This document shows, in pieces, positions 12,374 through 23,989 of a DNA stretch of 64,000 nt. The notes beneath the pieces were generated by a model that saw only the letters and a program-made list of their open reading frames with translations, ran no database searches and was not told the origin of the DNA. This DNA comes from Heterobasidion occidentale (lineage: Eukaryota > Basidiomycota > Agaricomycetes > Russulales > Bondarzewiaceae), in NCBI GenBank assembly GCA_039111635.1, contig JBCAQO010000005.1, positions 124,001-188,000 on the forward strand, given 5' to 3'. Position 1 is the first letter of the stretch. Each line of letters begins with the position of its first letter. Position numbers and translations under genes: made by a program.

Positions 12374-13139
12374 ATGTCCTTGATCAAGCTCCCCCTATTG
12401 CTTGTCGGTTCCCTTTGTGTCCATCGTAGCGTTACCCCTCCCAACGCTGCACCACCCTCGGGAGAATTGTCGAAGCACAAAGATTTATGGCCACGTTCGT
12501 ATTTTTTTTGGGGTCCAGGTGTGACCAAGGTAGAGAACCTCTTCTCTTACGCTGCACTGTCCCTCTCACCGTGGATTGCAGGGTTTGATGTGGGCCGTAT
12601 CCCTCGGTGAAGCACTGGCCATATGTGCCAGCTATTCCGAGCACCCTAATCCCACCGCACGGCTTTTATTCTCTTATGTTTCGAAAGAGTCGATTGGATC
12701 GACAGCAATCCGAATTTCTCCATCCTTCCTGGTCAGCATCACCTTTCTCGTCATCTCAGCAATCATTCGCACCTTGTGCTATCGGGCACTCGGCCGTCTC
12801 TTCACATTCCAAATCACCATTCGACCCAAACACACGCTCGTGACGAGCGGCCCGTACGCTTGGGTTCGTCACCCAGGCTACACTGGGAGCATCTTGGGAT
12901 TCGCAGGATCTGTCTTATGCGCTCTCAGCGAGGGGTCGTGGATCAGAGAGTGCGGGTGGCTCGAGACCAGGCGGGGGAAAGCGTTCTGCTTATTTTATCT
13001 GATGTGGAACGTCCACGTCACGGTAGTCATGCTTTGGAGGACAAGTCAGGAAGATAAGATGTTAAAGGAAAAGTTCGGCGCGGAGTGGTTGGCTTGGAGT
13101 AGGAAAGTCAGGTACAAGCTTGTACCCGGCATTTATTGA
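12374..13139 (+). CDS. Isoprenylcysteine carboxyl methyltransferase (ICMT/STE14 family)
   Basis: Two exons, 12374-12529 and 12582-13139, separated by a 52-nt intron, encode 237 residues. The protein is hydrophobic with several predicted membrane helices. The C-terminal half has the ICMT signature: the conserved segment SGPYAWVRHPGYTG, then a hydrophobic hairpin, then RTSQEDKMLKEKFGAEW near the end. Family members sit in the ER membrane and methylate the carboxyl group of prenylated cysteines (Ras, mating pheromones), using S-adenosylmethionine. Mushroom genomes usually carry several such genes, so no specific partner is assigned. The start at 12374 gives the usual hydrophobic N-terminus; 12341 is an alternative. 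Confidence 0.85.
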
Positions 13140-13772
13140 TCGTGAAGACTAGTCTATTATCATGTCGGTATGTGCGTTTTGAATGTTTGTGTGTCAACTG
13201 TCGATTATCATCCATATGTTTGCCCCGTGGACGACTCTCGTATTGCTGAGCGGTGAGTCTCGTTTTGGGCTCATTTTCAGTTGTCGAGCGCCTGAGTATA
13301 TTGATCAATCTGATCGAAGCCCAAAGCCTCATACACAGAACGACTGTCTTCTGTTCTTGGGTCAGCAACGGAGACTAGAAGCCTTACGAGCATGTGGGAG
13401 GCTATCTGTCCACGAGACATATTACGAAAACGCATGTCCTCACACGTCCTAGGTATCCCGCTGCTAGTCACTTGCGAATCGGCCACTGGAGCCGGCGCGT
13501 TATGCACATAGCGAATCAATATCAGGGGAACCGGTAGAGCTCACTGGTATGTAGGCTCGTAAAGCGCCTCTGTCAACAAAGCAGAGAACATCAGTGCCTC
13601 GTGCCTCGGCGTTCGACGGCTTGATGGTGGATCTAGCAACTATGTAGCACCTGACTATTAGAAGGCAGCGTGCTTCTTCGTCTGACCGAGACACAATTAT
13701 CGCCGTAATAAGCTACCGAGGGTTTTGCGATTTGTGAGTATCCTCGACTCCGGCCTTTTTCTGACTACCAAA
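13140..13772. other. Intergenic region
   Basis: About 630 bases between two plus-strand genes. No supported gene or clear repeat was seen. Confidence 0.5.
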
Positions 13773-15834
13773 ATGCGCGCTCGCATTTCCCCATTGTTTC
13801 TGTTGCTTTTATCGCAAAATCTCATATTTTCTTCCTTCGCTTTTGCACCGAATCCAACCCTAGTATCAAACGAGCTCGAGCACCTACTCGTTGACACAGC
13901 CGGCGCGAATGATGGCGGTTTCAAGCGTGCAATCACACCATGCACGAACTACGTAGAGGGGAGTCAGCTTCTAGGACGGGAGACAGCGGCACAATGGATT
14001 AGGGTGGCCTTTCGTACGTGTTTTGTTCTGAGTTTCAGTGCTATGCAGAGCCGGCCGCTGACAGCTATTCCACCTTGATGCACGCAGATGACTTTGTTAC
14101 TGCAGATGTGGGTACTGGCGTGGGCGGTTTGGACGCGTCGATTGGGTTCGAGACGCTTCGTGCCGAGAATAGTGGAACGGCTATGAACGACTCGCTCACA
14201 TTCTTCGCGCCCTTCGTGAACGCTCAGGTATCGAGTAAGTGAAACTTTTTCTACAGATGTTTACGATAGATTGATCAAGAATATGTTAGTGGCGGATATG
14301 ATAGCGCTGAGCGTGGTGATGTCGGTAGGCGGTTGTGGCGGCCCTCATATCCCTCTTCGCGGAGGACGCATCGACGCTACGCAAGCTGGAGTTTTCGGTG
14401 TGCCAGAACCAGAGACCGATATTGAACAAACGTTGGAGGAGTTCTCCAGCGCTGGATTCAATCAATCTGATGCTATTGCTCTCACAGCATGTGGACATAC
14501 GATGTAAGTAGTTCGCTCCTCCTTCACGCTCAGAGAGTCAACGACGATGTTTTTAGGGGGAATGTGCACCATGGAGGATTTCCACAAGTCGGTATGGCAC
14601 CCCACTGATACGTCATTATCCGTCTTACGCGTGCATGCAGTACCGGAGTCTGCCGTTTCGCCAAACAATACGGGCGGAGGCGTCCATTTTGATGTCACGC
14701 CAGCTAATTTCGACATAGACGTGTGAGACCTTTATGTTACGAACTCATCCAACCCGTATTGACTATTTTTCAGCGTGCAGGAGTATTTGACAGGAACCGG
14801 TCAGCGAGGAGGACCTCTCGTGACAACAGACAATGTCACTGTACGCTCAGACCTCCGCCTGTACACTTCCGACAATAATCAAACAATCCAAACGTATGTA
14901 CTGTTGATGAGCCTGGTCCTCGTCAGCTACGTTCACTCACCTCTTGCACACCATCAGGTTGTCGCAGTCCTCTGATTATTTCAGGGCAGCATGCGTAGAC
15001 CTTTTTTCCCGTATGATTGACACTGTCCCCAAAGAGGTACAATTGACCCCGATTATCGAGCCCGTGGTCTACAAGCCGGTGAACGTCAGTTTGGGACTCA
15101 TTTCAAACTCAAACGGCTCGGGGTCTATTGTTTTCTCTGGCTCCGTCAGAGTAAGTTCTGAGAACGTTATTTGAATCTTCCTAGCTTTGCTCACACCGAT
15201 AAATCAGTATCTGGATACCTCGTCGTCATCAGATAACCCTGCTCCGACTCTTTTGATCTCGTACCAAACCAGACTTGGGTCACCTGCCTCTCACAGAGTG
15301 ATCGCGACATATACTCCGGACGTCGAAAACAATGGCACGAGCATATTCGGCAACACATATTATTATCGTTTCACCTCTTCAATCGATATTACTGCTGGTA
15401 TCTCTGCATACACAGTAGCAACACCAGTTACGCTTTGCAGGATACAGTATTTTTCCTCACAGACTTGAGTTCTGCGCAAGACAAGGGTAATGACACGTGG
15501 GGTGTTAACATCACTGCAGCCGTAAGTGTGCAGTGTTCTCAGAGAAGTCGCCGATGCTAAGCTATGACGCAAGGCCTTGACATCTTCCAACCCCTCTGAT
15601 GTCCACGCCGTTCTCTTCACTCCTACAGGGCAGCTTGGAACGCTTGCTCCGCGGATCGTGACACAGAACGTCACTCTGAATGAAATCGGAATCGTCGGCG
15701 CATACAAGATCTACTCCACGATTGTTGAAGTCGAGACAATCAACATCGGCGGTACCAGTGTCGACATCGTGGGTTCATTCGCAGGGGGTCGGGAAGTGGT
15801 GGATGAATTCAAGAAGCTCAGTCTAGTCATATGA
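13773..15834 (+). CDS. Secreted plant-type heme peroxidase with C-terminal extension
   Basis: Ten exons: 13773-14013, 14088-14234, 14290-14503, 14557-14591, 14641-14722, 14774-14893, 14958-15150, 15208-15397, 15463-15521 and 15574-15834 (513 residues). The start has a good context (CCAAAATG) and opens a signal peptide of about 25 residues (MRARISPLFLLLLSQ...). WIRVAFHDF near residues 75-83 carries the distal Arg and His, GLDASIGFE a calcium-binding segment, and LTACGHTMG near 199 the proximal heme ligand His. About 300 further residues, rich in Thr/Ser and with N-glycosylation sequons, follow. This layout matches a basidiomycete group related to, but distinct from, the lignin/manganese peroxidases; the Mn-binding acidic triad and catalytic Trp were not identified. 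It probably oxidises phenolic or similar substrates with hydrogen peroxide outside the cell. Intron 15398-15462 is the least certain: an apparent coding stretch (ISAYTV) lies inside it. Confidence 0.82.
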
Positions 15835-16007
15835 TAATCCGCCAGCGGAACCAGGCAAATGACAGCACCATTGAATGCGGAAGGTCGTATATGTGGAGAA
15901 AGCAACCTTGTACCATTGTCCTTCAATTTCTCACGTAGCTCACCTCAACGAACTTCACCTGTTCAACTTTGTCAATGCAGTGTGCGTATCAGGAGGTACG
16001 ACTCCCT

Positions 16008-18498
16008 CTATTCTCGGGTTGGCATTCCGGGTTTGTCGTCAGGATACAGCTAGGGTTATTTGAGCATTCAATCTCCAAGGAGAAAGAGGTAGGCCGTACT
16101 TTACCGGGATTGAACAGGCCCAGAGGATCAACCGCTCTCTTGATCGTCTTCATCAGCTCGACCGTGCCTTTTCCCAGTTCCTCGTACAAAAACTCTTTCT
16201 TGCCGATCCCAACGCCATGCTCGCCGGTACCTGCGCCCACGCGTTCAGTGATTACGCGTTCAACAAGCCAACGATCGGTGCTCACATGTTCCGTCGAGGG
16301 CGATGGCGCGTTCGACCATCCGATGCACAAGCCCTCGTACGACCTTCAGCTCTTCGTCTGTCTTGAAGAGAAGCAGGCTATGGAAATTCCCTGCGCATAG
16401 ATACAACCCGTCAGCAAATGAGCCCGACACGCGCAGGTGGCCGTCACGCACCATCGCCGGCATGCCCAACGATCGTGTACTTTATCCCAGACTGCTCAAT
16501 GTCCTTCTGCGTCTCATACACCAAATCCGGCAGCTTGGAAATTGGCACACTGACAGAGAAACACCGCTTCAGCATCGGCCATCACGAACTTTGACTTTAC
16601 CCGGCACCCACCACACGTCCGTGCTCCATCCTTTACACCCAACGCCGCCGTACGCCAGGCCCGAGTAATGCGCGTTCTTGCGATCCGCCCATAACTCGTC
16701 GGCCTCCTTCTCATTCTTGGCGAGACTCCAGTTCGTCCCTCCGTGCTTCTGCGCCACGGCCTTCACGATCCGCGCTGTCTCAGCGAGGGAGGAAGCGGAG
16801 GGGCCCTGCAGCTTAAAGAAGAGGTGGTCCGCGACGGCGTACTTGCGGGACGAGGGGCCGTAGAGGTTCGTCGCATCCATGAAGGCAGAGTCAAGAAGCT
16901 CGACGCATTCTGGCAGATGCGTCGGTGAGTGGATCGCCGATGAAGAGACGCCAGAGGAATGATGGGAAGAGACGCACGGATGCCGACACCCTTGTTGAGG
17001 ATCTCGATGACAGCCTCTGTAGCTTTGCGCACGTCCGGGAACTGGGCGATCGCTACGGTCGTGGGAAGGGCAGGCGCCAGACGGATTGTGACTAGCAATG
17101 CTCAAATTGAGTACTGTGAGGTTGAAGGATGCAGAGGTACATACCCTCAGTGATTATTCCCAAGGTCCCTTCCGCACCGATGAACAGCTTGGTGAGGTCA
17201 AATCCGGCGGATGATTTACGAGAACGGCTCCTAGTTTTGATAACCTCGCCCGAAGGCAGTACAACGGTCTGTGACAGGTTCGAGGCTCAAGGGAAACTTG
17301 ATAACTTAAAGATAGAAGCTTACCGCGTTGAGGAACCATTCTGCCTTTGCAGTTCCATATCGGACAGCGTTGGCTAGCAGATAAACAAAGGTGAGCGACA
17401 GACTATATCTATAAGGAGAGAACTCACTTCCAGAGCAACCTGTGCTCAACATTCCGCCGATCGTAGCACTGGGTGCAGGGTCGAGCTGTCAAGGTATGTT
17501 CAATCATGCTCGATAAACGGAACAGCTCAATGTAGCGCACCGGAAAGAAAAGGGGTATGCCCCTCTCTTTGAGAGTCTCGTTTATCTCCATCCAGCCCAC
17601 ACCAGGTTGGCATATCAGATCTGAATCAGCCTCTATAGATGGAACGAATGTCAGTCGGTCCACAAGTGCGCAGAAATGCTTCGAAAGATTTGTGCAGGCT
17701 GTGAGTGCGTACAAGGTCTAGAGTCATCGTAGGGGCACCCTTCGATGCCTGCCGCGGAAACGAAAATAGCTCAATAACTCACCATGTATCTCGAGTATTT
17801 TGTCCATCCCAGACACGTCGACGCATATGCCCCCGCCAACGTGCTGATTCAAAACGCTCTCATTATCGTCTCCCAGAGCAACATGAACGAGGAAGAGGAG
17901 AATGACGCACGCCCACAAACTGCCCTTCCAGGCTGGTAGCACCAGAGTATGGTATGACCGGCATTCGATACTTTTTCGCGATCTTCACGATCTTCACCAC
18001 ATCTTCTGTGGACATAGGATACACGACAACACTATGCGGGACGCCTGGAAGAGAGGGATATGGCACAGTATATGGCAAGCCTTGACGCCATGACGCACCT
18101 GGATGCCAGACATTTGGGGAAAAGCCGTGGATGAGAAGGTCGTCCGGGTTTGTCGACACCACGTCTTCACGATCAAACGACGCCTTCAGCTCCTCGATAC
18201 CGCGCCGAAAGTCGTCTGGCGATCCGTACTTCGGACTGTCCAGGGAATCGGACACAGTCGTGGATGCCTGGATGCCCCGTGCGGCGCAGTAGCCTGCGAC
18301 ACCGCTAGCGACGGACACAATCGCGAGAGCATAGTACAAGCCAGTACGAGAGGATGGGACTCCTTTGGAAATAGTACTCTGAGAACGACCGCTGACAGCG
18401 CGCGGCGAGATATTAGCTATCTTATTCAACGCGATATGCTTGGATGTTGAGGGAACGGCCGACTTGAGGGCAGGCCTGCCAATGCGACTGAACAGCAT
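16008..18498 (-). CDS. DLD1: D-lactate dehydrogenase (cytochrome), mitochondrial
   Basis: Twelve exons on the minus strand: 18498-17917, 17843-17783, 17632-17541, 17485-17428, 17373-17324, 17268-17145, 17091-16978, 16909-16612, 16549-16452, 16390-16286, 16230-16100 and 16049-16008. They give exactly 584 residues, close to yeast Dld1. The N-terminus is basic and lacks acidic residues (a mitochondrial presequence), followed by a membrane segment near residues 53-72. The FAD-binding PCMH fold is marked by [32 protein letters not shown] and GAEGTLGI. The C-terminal FAD-oxidase domain has [11 protein letters not shown] and [12 protein letters not shown], ending with [14 protein letters not shown]. 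It oxidises D-lactate to pyruvate and passes electrons to cytochrome c in the intermembrane space. One intron (17633-17782) is 150 nt, about three times the usual size here. Confidence 0.93.
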
Positions 18499-19011
18499 CT
18501 CTCGCTCGAGGTGAGACGTGCGAAAGCAAAGGAGTCGAGGAAGCTATGGGAGGCTATAGGACACATTGCGGAACGTAGGAAGGAGGAAAGACCCGGAGCA
18601 CAAGTCATGGGGTATTTTGTTGCGTGATCATGGGGCATCTGTCGCAGCGATCATGGCACACCGGCGGTAGTCTCCCGAAGGCAGCAACGTTGACGATTCT
18701 CCTTCAACCGCCGACGTGGTCTCCGGATATCTGACCGGCGGCGTTGCGGAAGTCGGAATCAGTGTTGACGGGTCGCAATCGATCACGAAGATCACACACA
18801 AACCAAATGTCATCTTCTTCCCAGCAATTCGAATACTTTCAGACTTTTATCGCTATAAGAGGATGGACATAAATAAATGAATCAAGCCATAGTAATATAC
18901 ACAAAGCGCAGGTATCACAGCAGATCATAGCATTCGACAAACATTGCCTGAATTGAGTCCCAGTAAGACCACATCACACAAAAATCAGCCTTGAGGGACT
19001 CACCAGAGACA
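18499..19011. other. Intergenic region
   Basis: About 510 bases between the 5' end of the dehydrogenase gene and the 3' end of the coiled-coil gene. No gene was supported. Confidence 0.5.
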
Positions 19012-19633
19012 TTATGTCTTCGGAGCTTTCTCTGCTCTCGCACGGGCTAACCCTTCATCGATGCAAGCACTGAGATCCGAGAGGCACGCCACACATTAAT
19101 AAATAAGATGAACAGATGCATGGTGAGACGCACCAATATTTAATCTTCGACTTGACCACGTTGACGTCTATGCTGTAATCAACAACATGCTTCTCGAACA
19201 AATTCACTTCCTTTCGGAGAGTGGCTACATCGCCCTGTATCCTACCAACCACCTTATCCTCCACCTCTTTGGCCACCTTTGAGAGCTCAGAAACAGTGTA
19301 AGCATGGTTGTCTTGCACGGTCTCGTTCAGCTTGGTGACATCCAGGCGCAGGCCTGCAACCTCCTGGTGAAGGCCTGCAACCTCCTGGTGAAGGCCTGCA
19401 ACCTCCTGGTGAAGGCCTGCAACCTCCTGGTGAAGGCCTGCAACCTCCTGGTGAAGGTCTGCAACCTCCTGCTGAAGGCTTGTAACCTGACCCTGCACTC
19501 CCACAATCTCCTGCCGCAGCTCTTCAACCTGCCCGGTCAGCGTCTCCTGGACGGTGGCCAGCTGGCGCGTGAACTGAGTGTTCATATTCGTGAACATCTG
19601 TTCGATGCTTTGGAGGAGCTGAGCGTTATCCAT
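19012..19633 (-). CDS. Short coiled-coil protein with heptad repeats
   Basis: Two exons, 19633-19134 and 19069-19012, with a 64-nt intron, encode 185 residues starting MDNAQLLQSIEQMF. From about residue 30 to 160 the sequence is a continuous coiled coil with Leu/Val at heptad positions. Its middle is five near-perfect copies of LHQEVAG, written in DNA as a 21-bp tandem repeat, so each unit is exactly two helical turns. No transmembrane, signal or catalytic motif was found. I do not recognise a family; similar coiled-coil proteins in fungi are usually structural or adaptor proteins. A longer reading from an ATG at 19702 is possible, but it would start inside the likely 5' UTR just after a TATA-like sequence near 19730. 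Confidence 0.7.
19366..19478 (-). repeat. 21-bp in-frame tandem repeat (heptad LHQEVAG)
   Basis: On the plus strand the unit reads aggcctgcaacctcctggtga. About five copies are nearly identical, with degenerate copies on both sides, so array length variation would add or remove whole heptads. Confidence 0.9.
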
Positions 19634-20067
19634 GATGAATGTATGATTTGAAAGCGAGGGATGGTAATATAGTGTGGCGGTGGAAACGAGGGTTGAAAGC
19701 AAGGACGAAGGAGTGTGGGTGGGTGTGGGCTTTTATGTGTTGTGGCGGGCGGACTTGCCACCCATCGATATCGATCGCTCGATGACAAAGCCATCACGTG
19801 ATCCAAACATCCGCGCCTGACTGCGACATCTCTGCGTTGGTACGCAAGCGCTGCGTAGCCGCACGAACGAGCTAATGTCCCGCGAGGGTCATTCATTTTT
19901 TGTACAATAGTCAATACTGCACAGCGCTCAGCGCTCAACGTCCGTGTGAGAGAACGATACGGGTATGCATCGAGTCCGGACTGGTATGCAGCCAACAGCA
20001 TGTCGATAAACAATAACAGGACAACAACACGCAATACAGTCTCTGGACGGACACCCAGACGCCTCGC
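19634..20067. other. Intergenic region with a TATA-like box
   Basis: About 430 bases between two minus-strand genes. On the minus strand cacataaaag lies at about 19730-19740, roughly 100 bases upstream of the ATG at 19633. No other feature was seen. Confidence 0.45.
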
Positions 20068-21692
20068 CTATCGCGCCCCCTCGACAGGCTGGGTGTTCGC
20101 GCGCGCCATAGCGGCGCCCAGCGCTTGCGTGCGGATCGAAAGGCCGCGCGTCTTTTCGATGACGGTCTGGTACACAGGGAGCGCGGGGCGGTGGATCTCG
20201 ATGACGTTCTGCACGCCAGGCACAGGTGTGCGGGGTGAGCGTCGTTTGCGCGCGGCGGTAGGAAGGAGAAAGGGACATACCTTCTCGAGATCGATTTTGG
20301 CGTCGGCGCCCATGCGTGTTTCCCGGATGAGGTTGACGATCCATTTTTCGCCTTCGTCGCGGGAGAGGTTGAGGCGCTCAGAAAGATCGCTGCATCGCAC
20401 GTCAGTCACGCTAATTAAAAGATCAAAACAATTATACGCACCCAATGTCGATCCTCTGGTGAATTCGACAATACGCCTCGCTGATGAGGTACCGCGCGTT
20501 GTCCAAGAAATCCTCCCTGAACTCGCTCAAGAAGAAGTCGTCCGCGACGACGCGCTCCGCGGTCTGCAGCTCGCGCTGTGCAGCCTCAAAGTCAAACTCG
20601 ACGTAGAGCTCCTTGAGGAAGCGCGTGACGGGGTCTGAGTACTGGTACTCCTCGAGCTGCACGATCTTGACGAGCTCGCGAATCGCATGGCGCACGCGCG
20701 AGCTGGTCTGCGCGCCGCCCGGCGCGGCCTGCTGGGCCTTGCGCGAGAGCACGGCGGCGACGGCGAGGTAGCGGAGGATCCAAGGCGAGGCGGACTGGAT
20801 GGTGTTGAGGTACGCGGGCGCGAGGAAGGTCTCGAGAAGGAGGGTGCGGCCCGCGGGGTGGTTGAAATAGACGAAGAGCGACCAGTGGATGAGCCATGTG
20901 CGGGAGTGCAGGGCTGCGAGGGGCTCTGCGGGCGAAGACATGGAGGCGGTGGAGGTGGCGGTGGAGAGAGGCGCGGAGGAGGCGCGGGCGTCGATGGCGT
21001 CGCGGAGGGTGTTGAGCTCTTCGAGGGCGACCTCCCACTTGCCGGTGAGAATGTCAGAAGCAAGTTTGCCCCAGTGAGCGGAGGTGTTGAGATCTGTGTC
21101 GGTGGAGAGGACACGGAAATGGTAGAGGTAATCTGCGGCGCCTGAGTAGTTGCCGTAGGTATATTGGAATTGGCCAAAGTTGTAGAGCGCAGTTATTTGC
21201 TCGAGGGTGAGCTACGGGGGATCGGGCTGGGATGCGGACGCAGATTGGGAGGAAGAAGAAAAGGACGCACGCCATAGTTGTCCTTGAGGTACTGCAAGTT
21301 TTGGTTCTTATCCTGACGAAGCGCCTGGGCGACGTCTGGATTTTCGATCACATCGAGGACGGCCTGCGCCTCCTGCTGCAGCCGCTCGTTCGTCGACACG
21401 GCTTGATCCCTCTTTGCAGCGAATTCTATCCATCGAGGATGACTGGTCAATCACGGAGGAAAGAAAGTGGAGAATTGAGCGCACCATCAGGGATCTCGGT
21501 ATCCGGGTTCAATATCTGATAGAGATTGACCGCGTAATCGACCATGTTCGTGCCCTTTGCGAGCTCATACTGGGCGGCCTGTACTTCCTCCTCGTTGAAG
21601 AGATTGGTTTCGGCAAGATGTGTGAGGAGAGGGAAGGCGAGATGTCTGTCGAGGTAAGGGATGACCGTTTTTGTGAGGTCGTATTCTGCCAT
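20068..21692 (-). CDS. INT6: Eukaryotic translation initiation factor 3 subunit e
   Basis: Five exons, 21692-21485, 21425-21271, 21211-20442, 20389-20281 and 20208-20068, encode 460 residues (human eIF3e has 445). The N-terminus [20 protein letters not shown] is diagnostic. It is followed by the helical repeats of the eIF3e N-terminal domain ([20 protein letters not shown]) and a PCI domain (from about residue 250), with the winged-helix end [20 protein letters not shown] Ser/Thr/Ala-rich insertion lies near residue 190. The protein is a core eIF3 subunit that helps recruit mRNA and the 40S ribosome in the cytoplasm. It faces the MPDU1-like gene across only 141 bases. Confidence 0.95.
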
Positions 21693-21833
21693 TTTGCGGA
21701 GAGCGGAGGAGGAGGAGGACTGGACGGTCGCCGTCGATGCCTCCCGCAAAATTCAGGTTGGCTGACTAAGCACCCCCGCCAGCGCGCGGCTCTGGACGCC
21801 ACGCCGTTCTCCGCTCCTCTCCCTCCGTCGTCC
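21693..21833. promoter_or_regulatory. Short bidirectional promoter, eIF3e / MPDU1-like
   Basis: Both start codons point outward from this 141-base gap, so the two genes must share a compact promoter. No TATA box is visible. Confidence 0.55.
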
Positions 21834-22860
21834 ATGTCCGCAATCACGAAGAACCTGCCCTGGTTCGTCAGAGACATCGGCGTCGCTATTGTCGGCGAGG
21901 TGTGCTTGCTATTGCTTTTTCTGCGCGTCCTTTAACATCTGGCCGCAGAAATGTTACGTGTCATTGGTGGAAAACCTGCACCTTGAGGACGTGGAATGTC
22001 TCAAGTACTCGTTGTCCAAGGGCCTCGGAATAGGCATCGTAGTCGGAGGGTCCATCATGAAAGTTCCCCAGCTCTTGCTTAGTCTGTATCTCTCACCACC
22101 TATTTGCGAGCGCGCCGACTGACCGCCCGCAGTTCTCAACGCCCGCTCTGTCCGCGGTCTCTCTCTTCCCGCCTACGTCCTTGAGACGCTCGCCTACGCC
22201 ATCACCCTTACATACTCATTTCGCAACGAGTTCCCCTTCTCCACATATGGCGAAAACCTCTTCCTCACACTCCAGAACGTCGTCATCACGCTCCTCATCG
22301 TGTATTATCAAGCCGCCCACACCCCACACCGCGCCCTCACCACGAGTCCTCCACGACCCACGACGCGCCTCGTCTCACTCTCCCTCGCTACACTGATTGC
22401 AGGCATCGCCTTGATCGCAGCCCCTCCCGCTCTCCTCGCTCTCCTTCAGCTCGCCACCCTCCCGCTCTCCCTCTTCTCCAAGCTTCCGCAGATCGCCCAG
22501 AACCACCGTGCGCGCAGCACAGGCCAGCTCTCTGCCTTTGCTGTGCTTGCCCAAGTCGGTGGCTGCGCCGCGCGCCTCTTCACTACCGCCACCGAGGTCG
22601 GCGACATCGTCGTTTCCGCCGGCTTTGCGCTCGCCCTGCTCCTCAACATCGTCCTCGGCGTGCAGATGTACGCGTACTGGGGCAAGGACCTCCCATCGGA
22701 AGCGCCCGTTCGCCAGCCCTTCGAGGAGAAGATGATCGAGAAGCCGACGAGTCGCGTCGACATCGTCGTGCCGCCCCAGTCGCCCGCTGCGCATCAGACC
22801 GCGCACCACCAGCCCCAACCCGCATCATATGGAAGGAAGTGGGCACGAAAGGTGGATTGA
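21834..22860 (+). CDS. MPDU1: Mannose-P-dolichol utilization protein (MPDU1/Lec35, PQ-loop)
   Basis: Three exons, 21834-21899, 21949-22081 and 22133-22860, encode 308 residues. After about 40 residues the protein becomes a seven-helix PQ-loop protein with two PQ motifs: GGSIMKVPQLLLILNARS near 55-75, followed by VRGLSLPAYVLET, and FSKLPQIAQNHRARSTGQLS near 190-210. This order and the residues around both PQ motifs match MPDU1, which is needed in the ER for use of dolichol-phosphate mannose and glucose in N-glycan and GPI synthesis. The C-terminal ~70 residues are hydrophilic, Pro/His-rich and absent from animal MPDU1. Confidence 0.9.
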
Positions 22861-23414
22861 GTGCCCGTTGTAGAGGTTATGTATGGGTGCCCATGATTGA
22901 TATAGGGCGATCGTGTTTTCTGCACGCGGCTGCGTAATTATCTTATATTCTTCTGCTGCCATCTTTCTTGATGTGATGGACGGGTCCGATACAAGGCTCC
23001 CTACTACAGCTTCGAAGTTGCGATCTGGGTATTCTCTTGGCAGGCTCATTAGCCCTTGCCGCTTCGTCTCGAGACTTACATCACGTCTCGCGGATCGCCT
23101 TCGAACATAAATTATCACATCAGGGTCCCCTGAGCAGTGAAAGCCATTCAGAATACCAGCCTTCAATGATGCTGTGTTCTTCCCGCGTGGCCCCTATTCT
23201 TGGCAGGTTGCGCCCTAGACGTCTGGGCTTTTGAACACGAGCTCCTATTCTCACCAAATGTCCACAGCCTGTGATCGCGGCGAAATGTCACCGATGCCTT
23301 GACGTTTTCTCCGAATGACGCATCGTTCCAGGTCAGTCGCAGTATATAAACCTCTGCATAAGTGTCAAAAGAGCAAGCAGCAGGTTCTTTTGCCGCGTTA
23401 AATCATCTCATCCT
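22861..23414. other. Intergenic region
   Basis: About 550 bases holding the 3' end of the MPDU1-like gene and the promoter of the small secreted protein gene. No other gene was seen. Confidence 0.5.
23343..23350 (+). promoter_or_regulatory. TATA box of the small secreted protein gene
   Basis: A perfect tatataaa lies 72 bases upstream of the ATG at 23415, typical of strongly regulated fungal genes. Confidence 0.65.
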
Positions 23415-23989
23415 ATGAAGCTGTGGGCTCCCCTCGTCTTTCTTGCCTCTGTGTTATCATTGGTGGCTGCTCAAACGATCGCCATTGGGTCTCCTAGCAC
23501 CGGAGACCCTGTTTCTCTCAATGCTGCTCTGAATGTTCAGATTCTGCGTCCAGTAAGTCCCCTCTTCTTCAATCCACATGGAACACATTGATGGGTTTCG
23601 TTCAGAACAGTATCATAGGCTGCCAAGAGGTCGCCATCGTGATCTCTACGGCCCAATGCACCAATTTCACCAGCTGCCCCGACCCTTCCGAGCGTCTAGG
23701 CACGCCGCTGTACATAGGGCCCTTCAATCCTCAACCGCCGCCGTCGCCGCCATTCGTCTATCAACAGAATTTTACTGCCGGTGCCTGGGTACCCGAGGAC
23801 GGGAGCTCTGCGATCTGAGCTTGACTCACTTGTGTCTTCTTGGGGTATGGGTTGACTGCGCCTTCTGTGTCGTATCAACACTTTTGACGGCTCTGTGTGC
23901 ACCTTTTGTAGGCTGATCCTTTCCCGTTGTTAGAGTTCAGGAACGTCACGCTGAGTGTTGTTTGGAAGGTGTACACTTTCAGAGCATGA
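23415..23989 (+). CDS. Small secreted protein, unknown family, possible frameshift
   Basis: Exon 1 (23415-23552) encodes a signal peptide ending near LSLVAAQ, then a Ser/Thr-rich start (TIAIGSPSTGDP). After intron 23553-23605, exon 2 continues (SIIGCQEVAIVISTAQC) to a stop at 23818. Beyond that, in a shifted frame, LSLTHLCLLG joins across a well-formed intron (23845-23911) to DPFPLLEFRNVTLSVV and a stop at 23989. That end resembles the NVTL-type tail of a large group of small secreted proteins in mushrooms. The gene therefore seems to extend to 23989 with a one-base discrepancy near 23810-23820. With no break it would be a protein of about 120 residues ending at 23818. Function is unknown. 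Confidence 0.6.

Noticed and set aside
19304..19651. Plus-strand frame with repeated LVKACNL units
   Set aside because: It is the antisense reading of the 21-bp coiled-coil repeat.
20527..21177. Long minus-strand frames rich in Ser/Pro/Arg and a plus-strand frame at 20687-21145
   Set aside because: They overlap exon 3 of eIF3e in other frames; the GC-rich third codon positions there make shadow frames.
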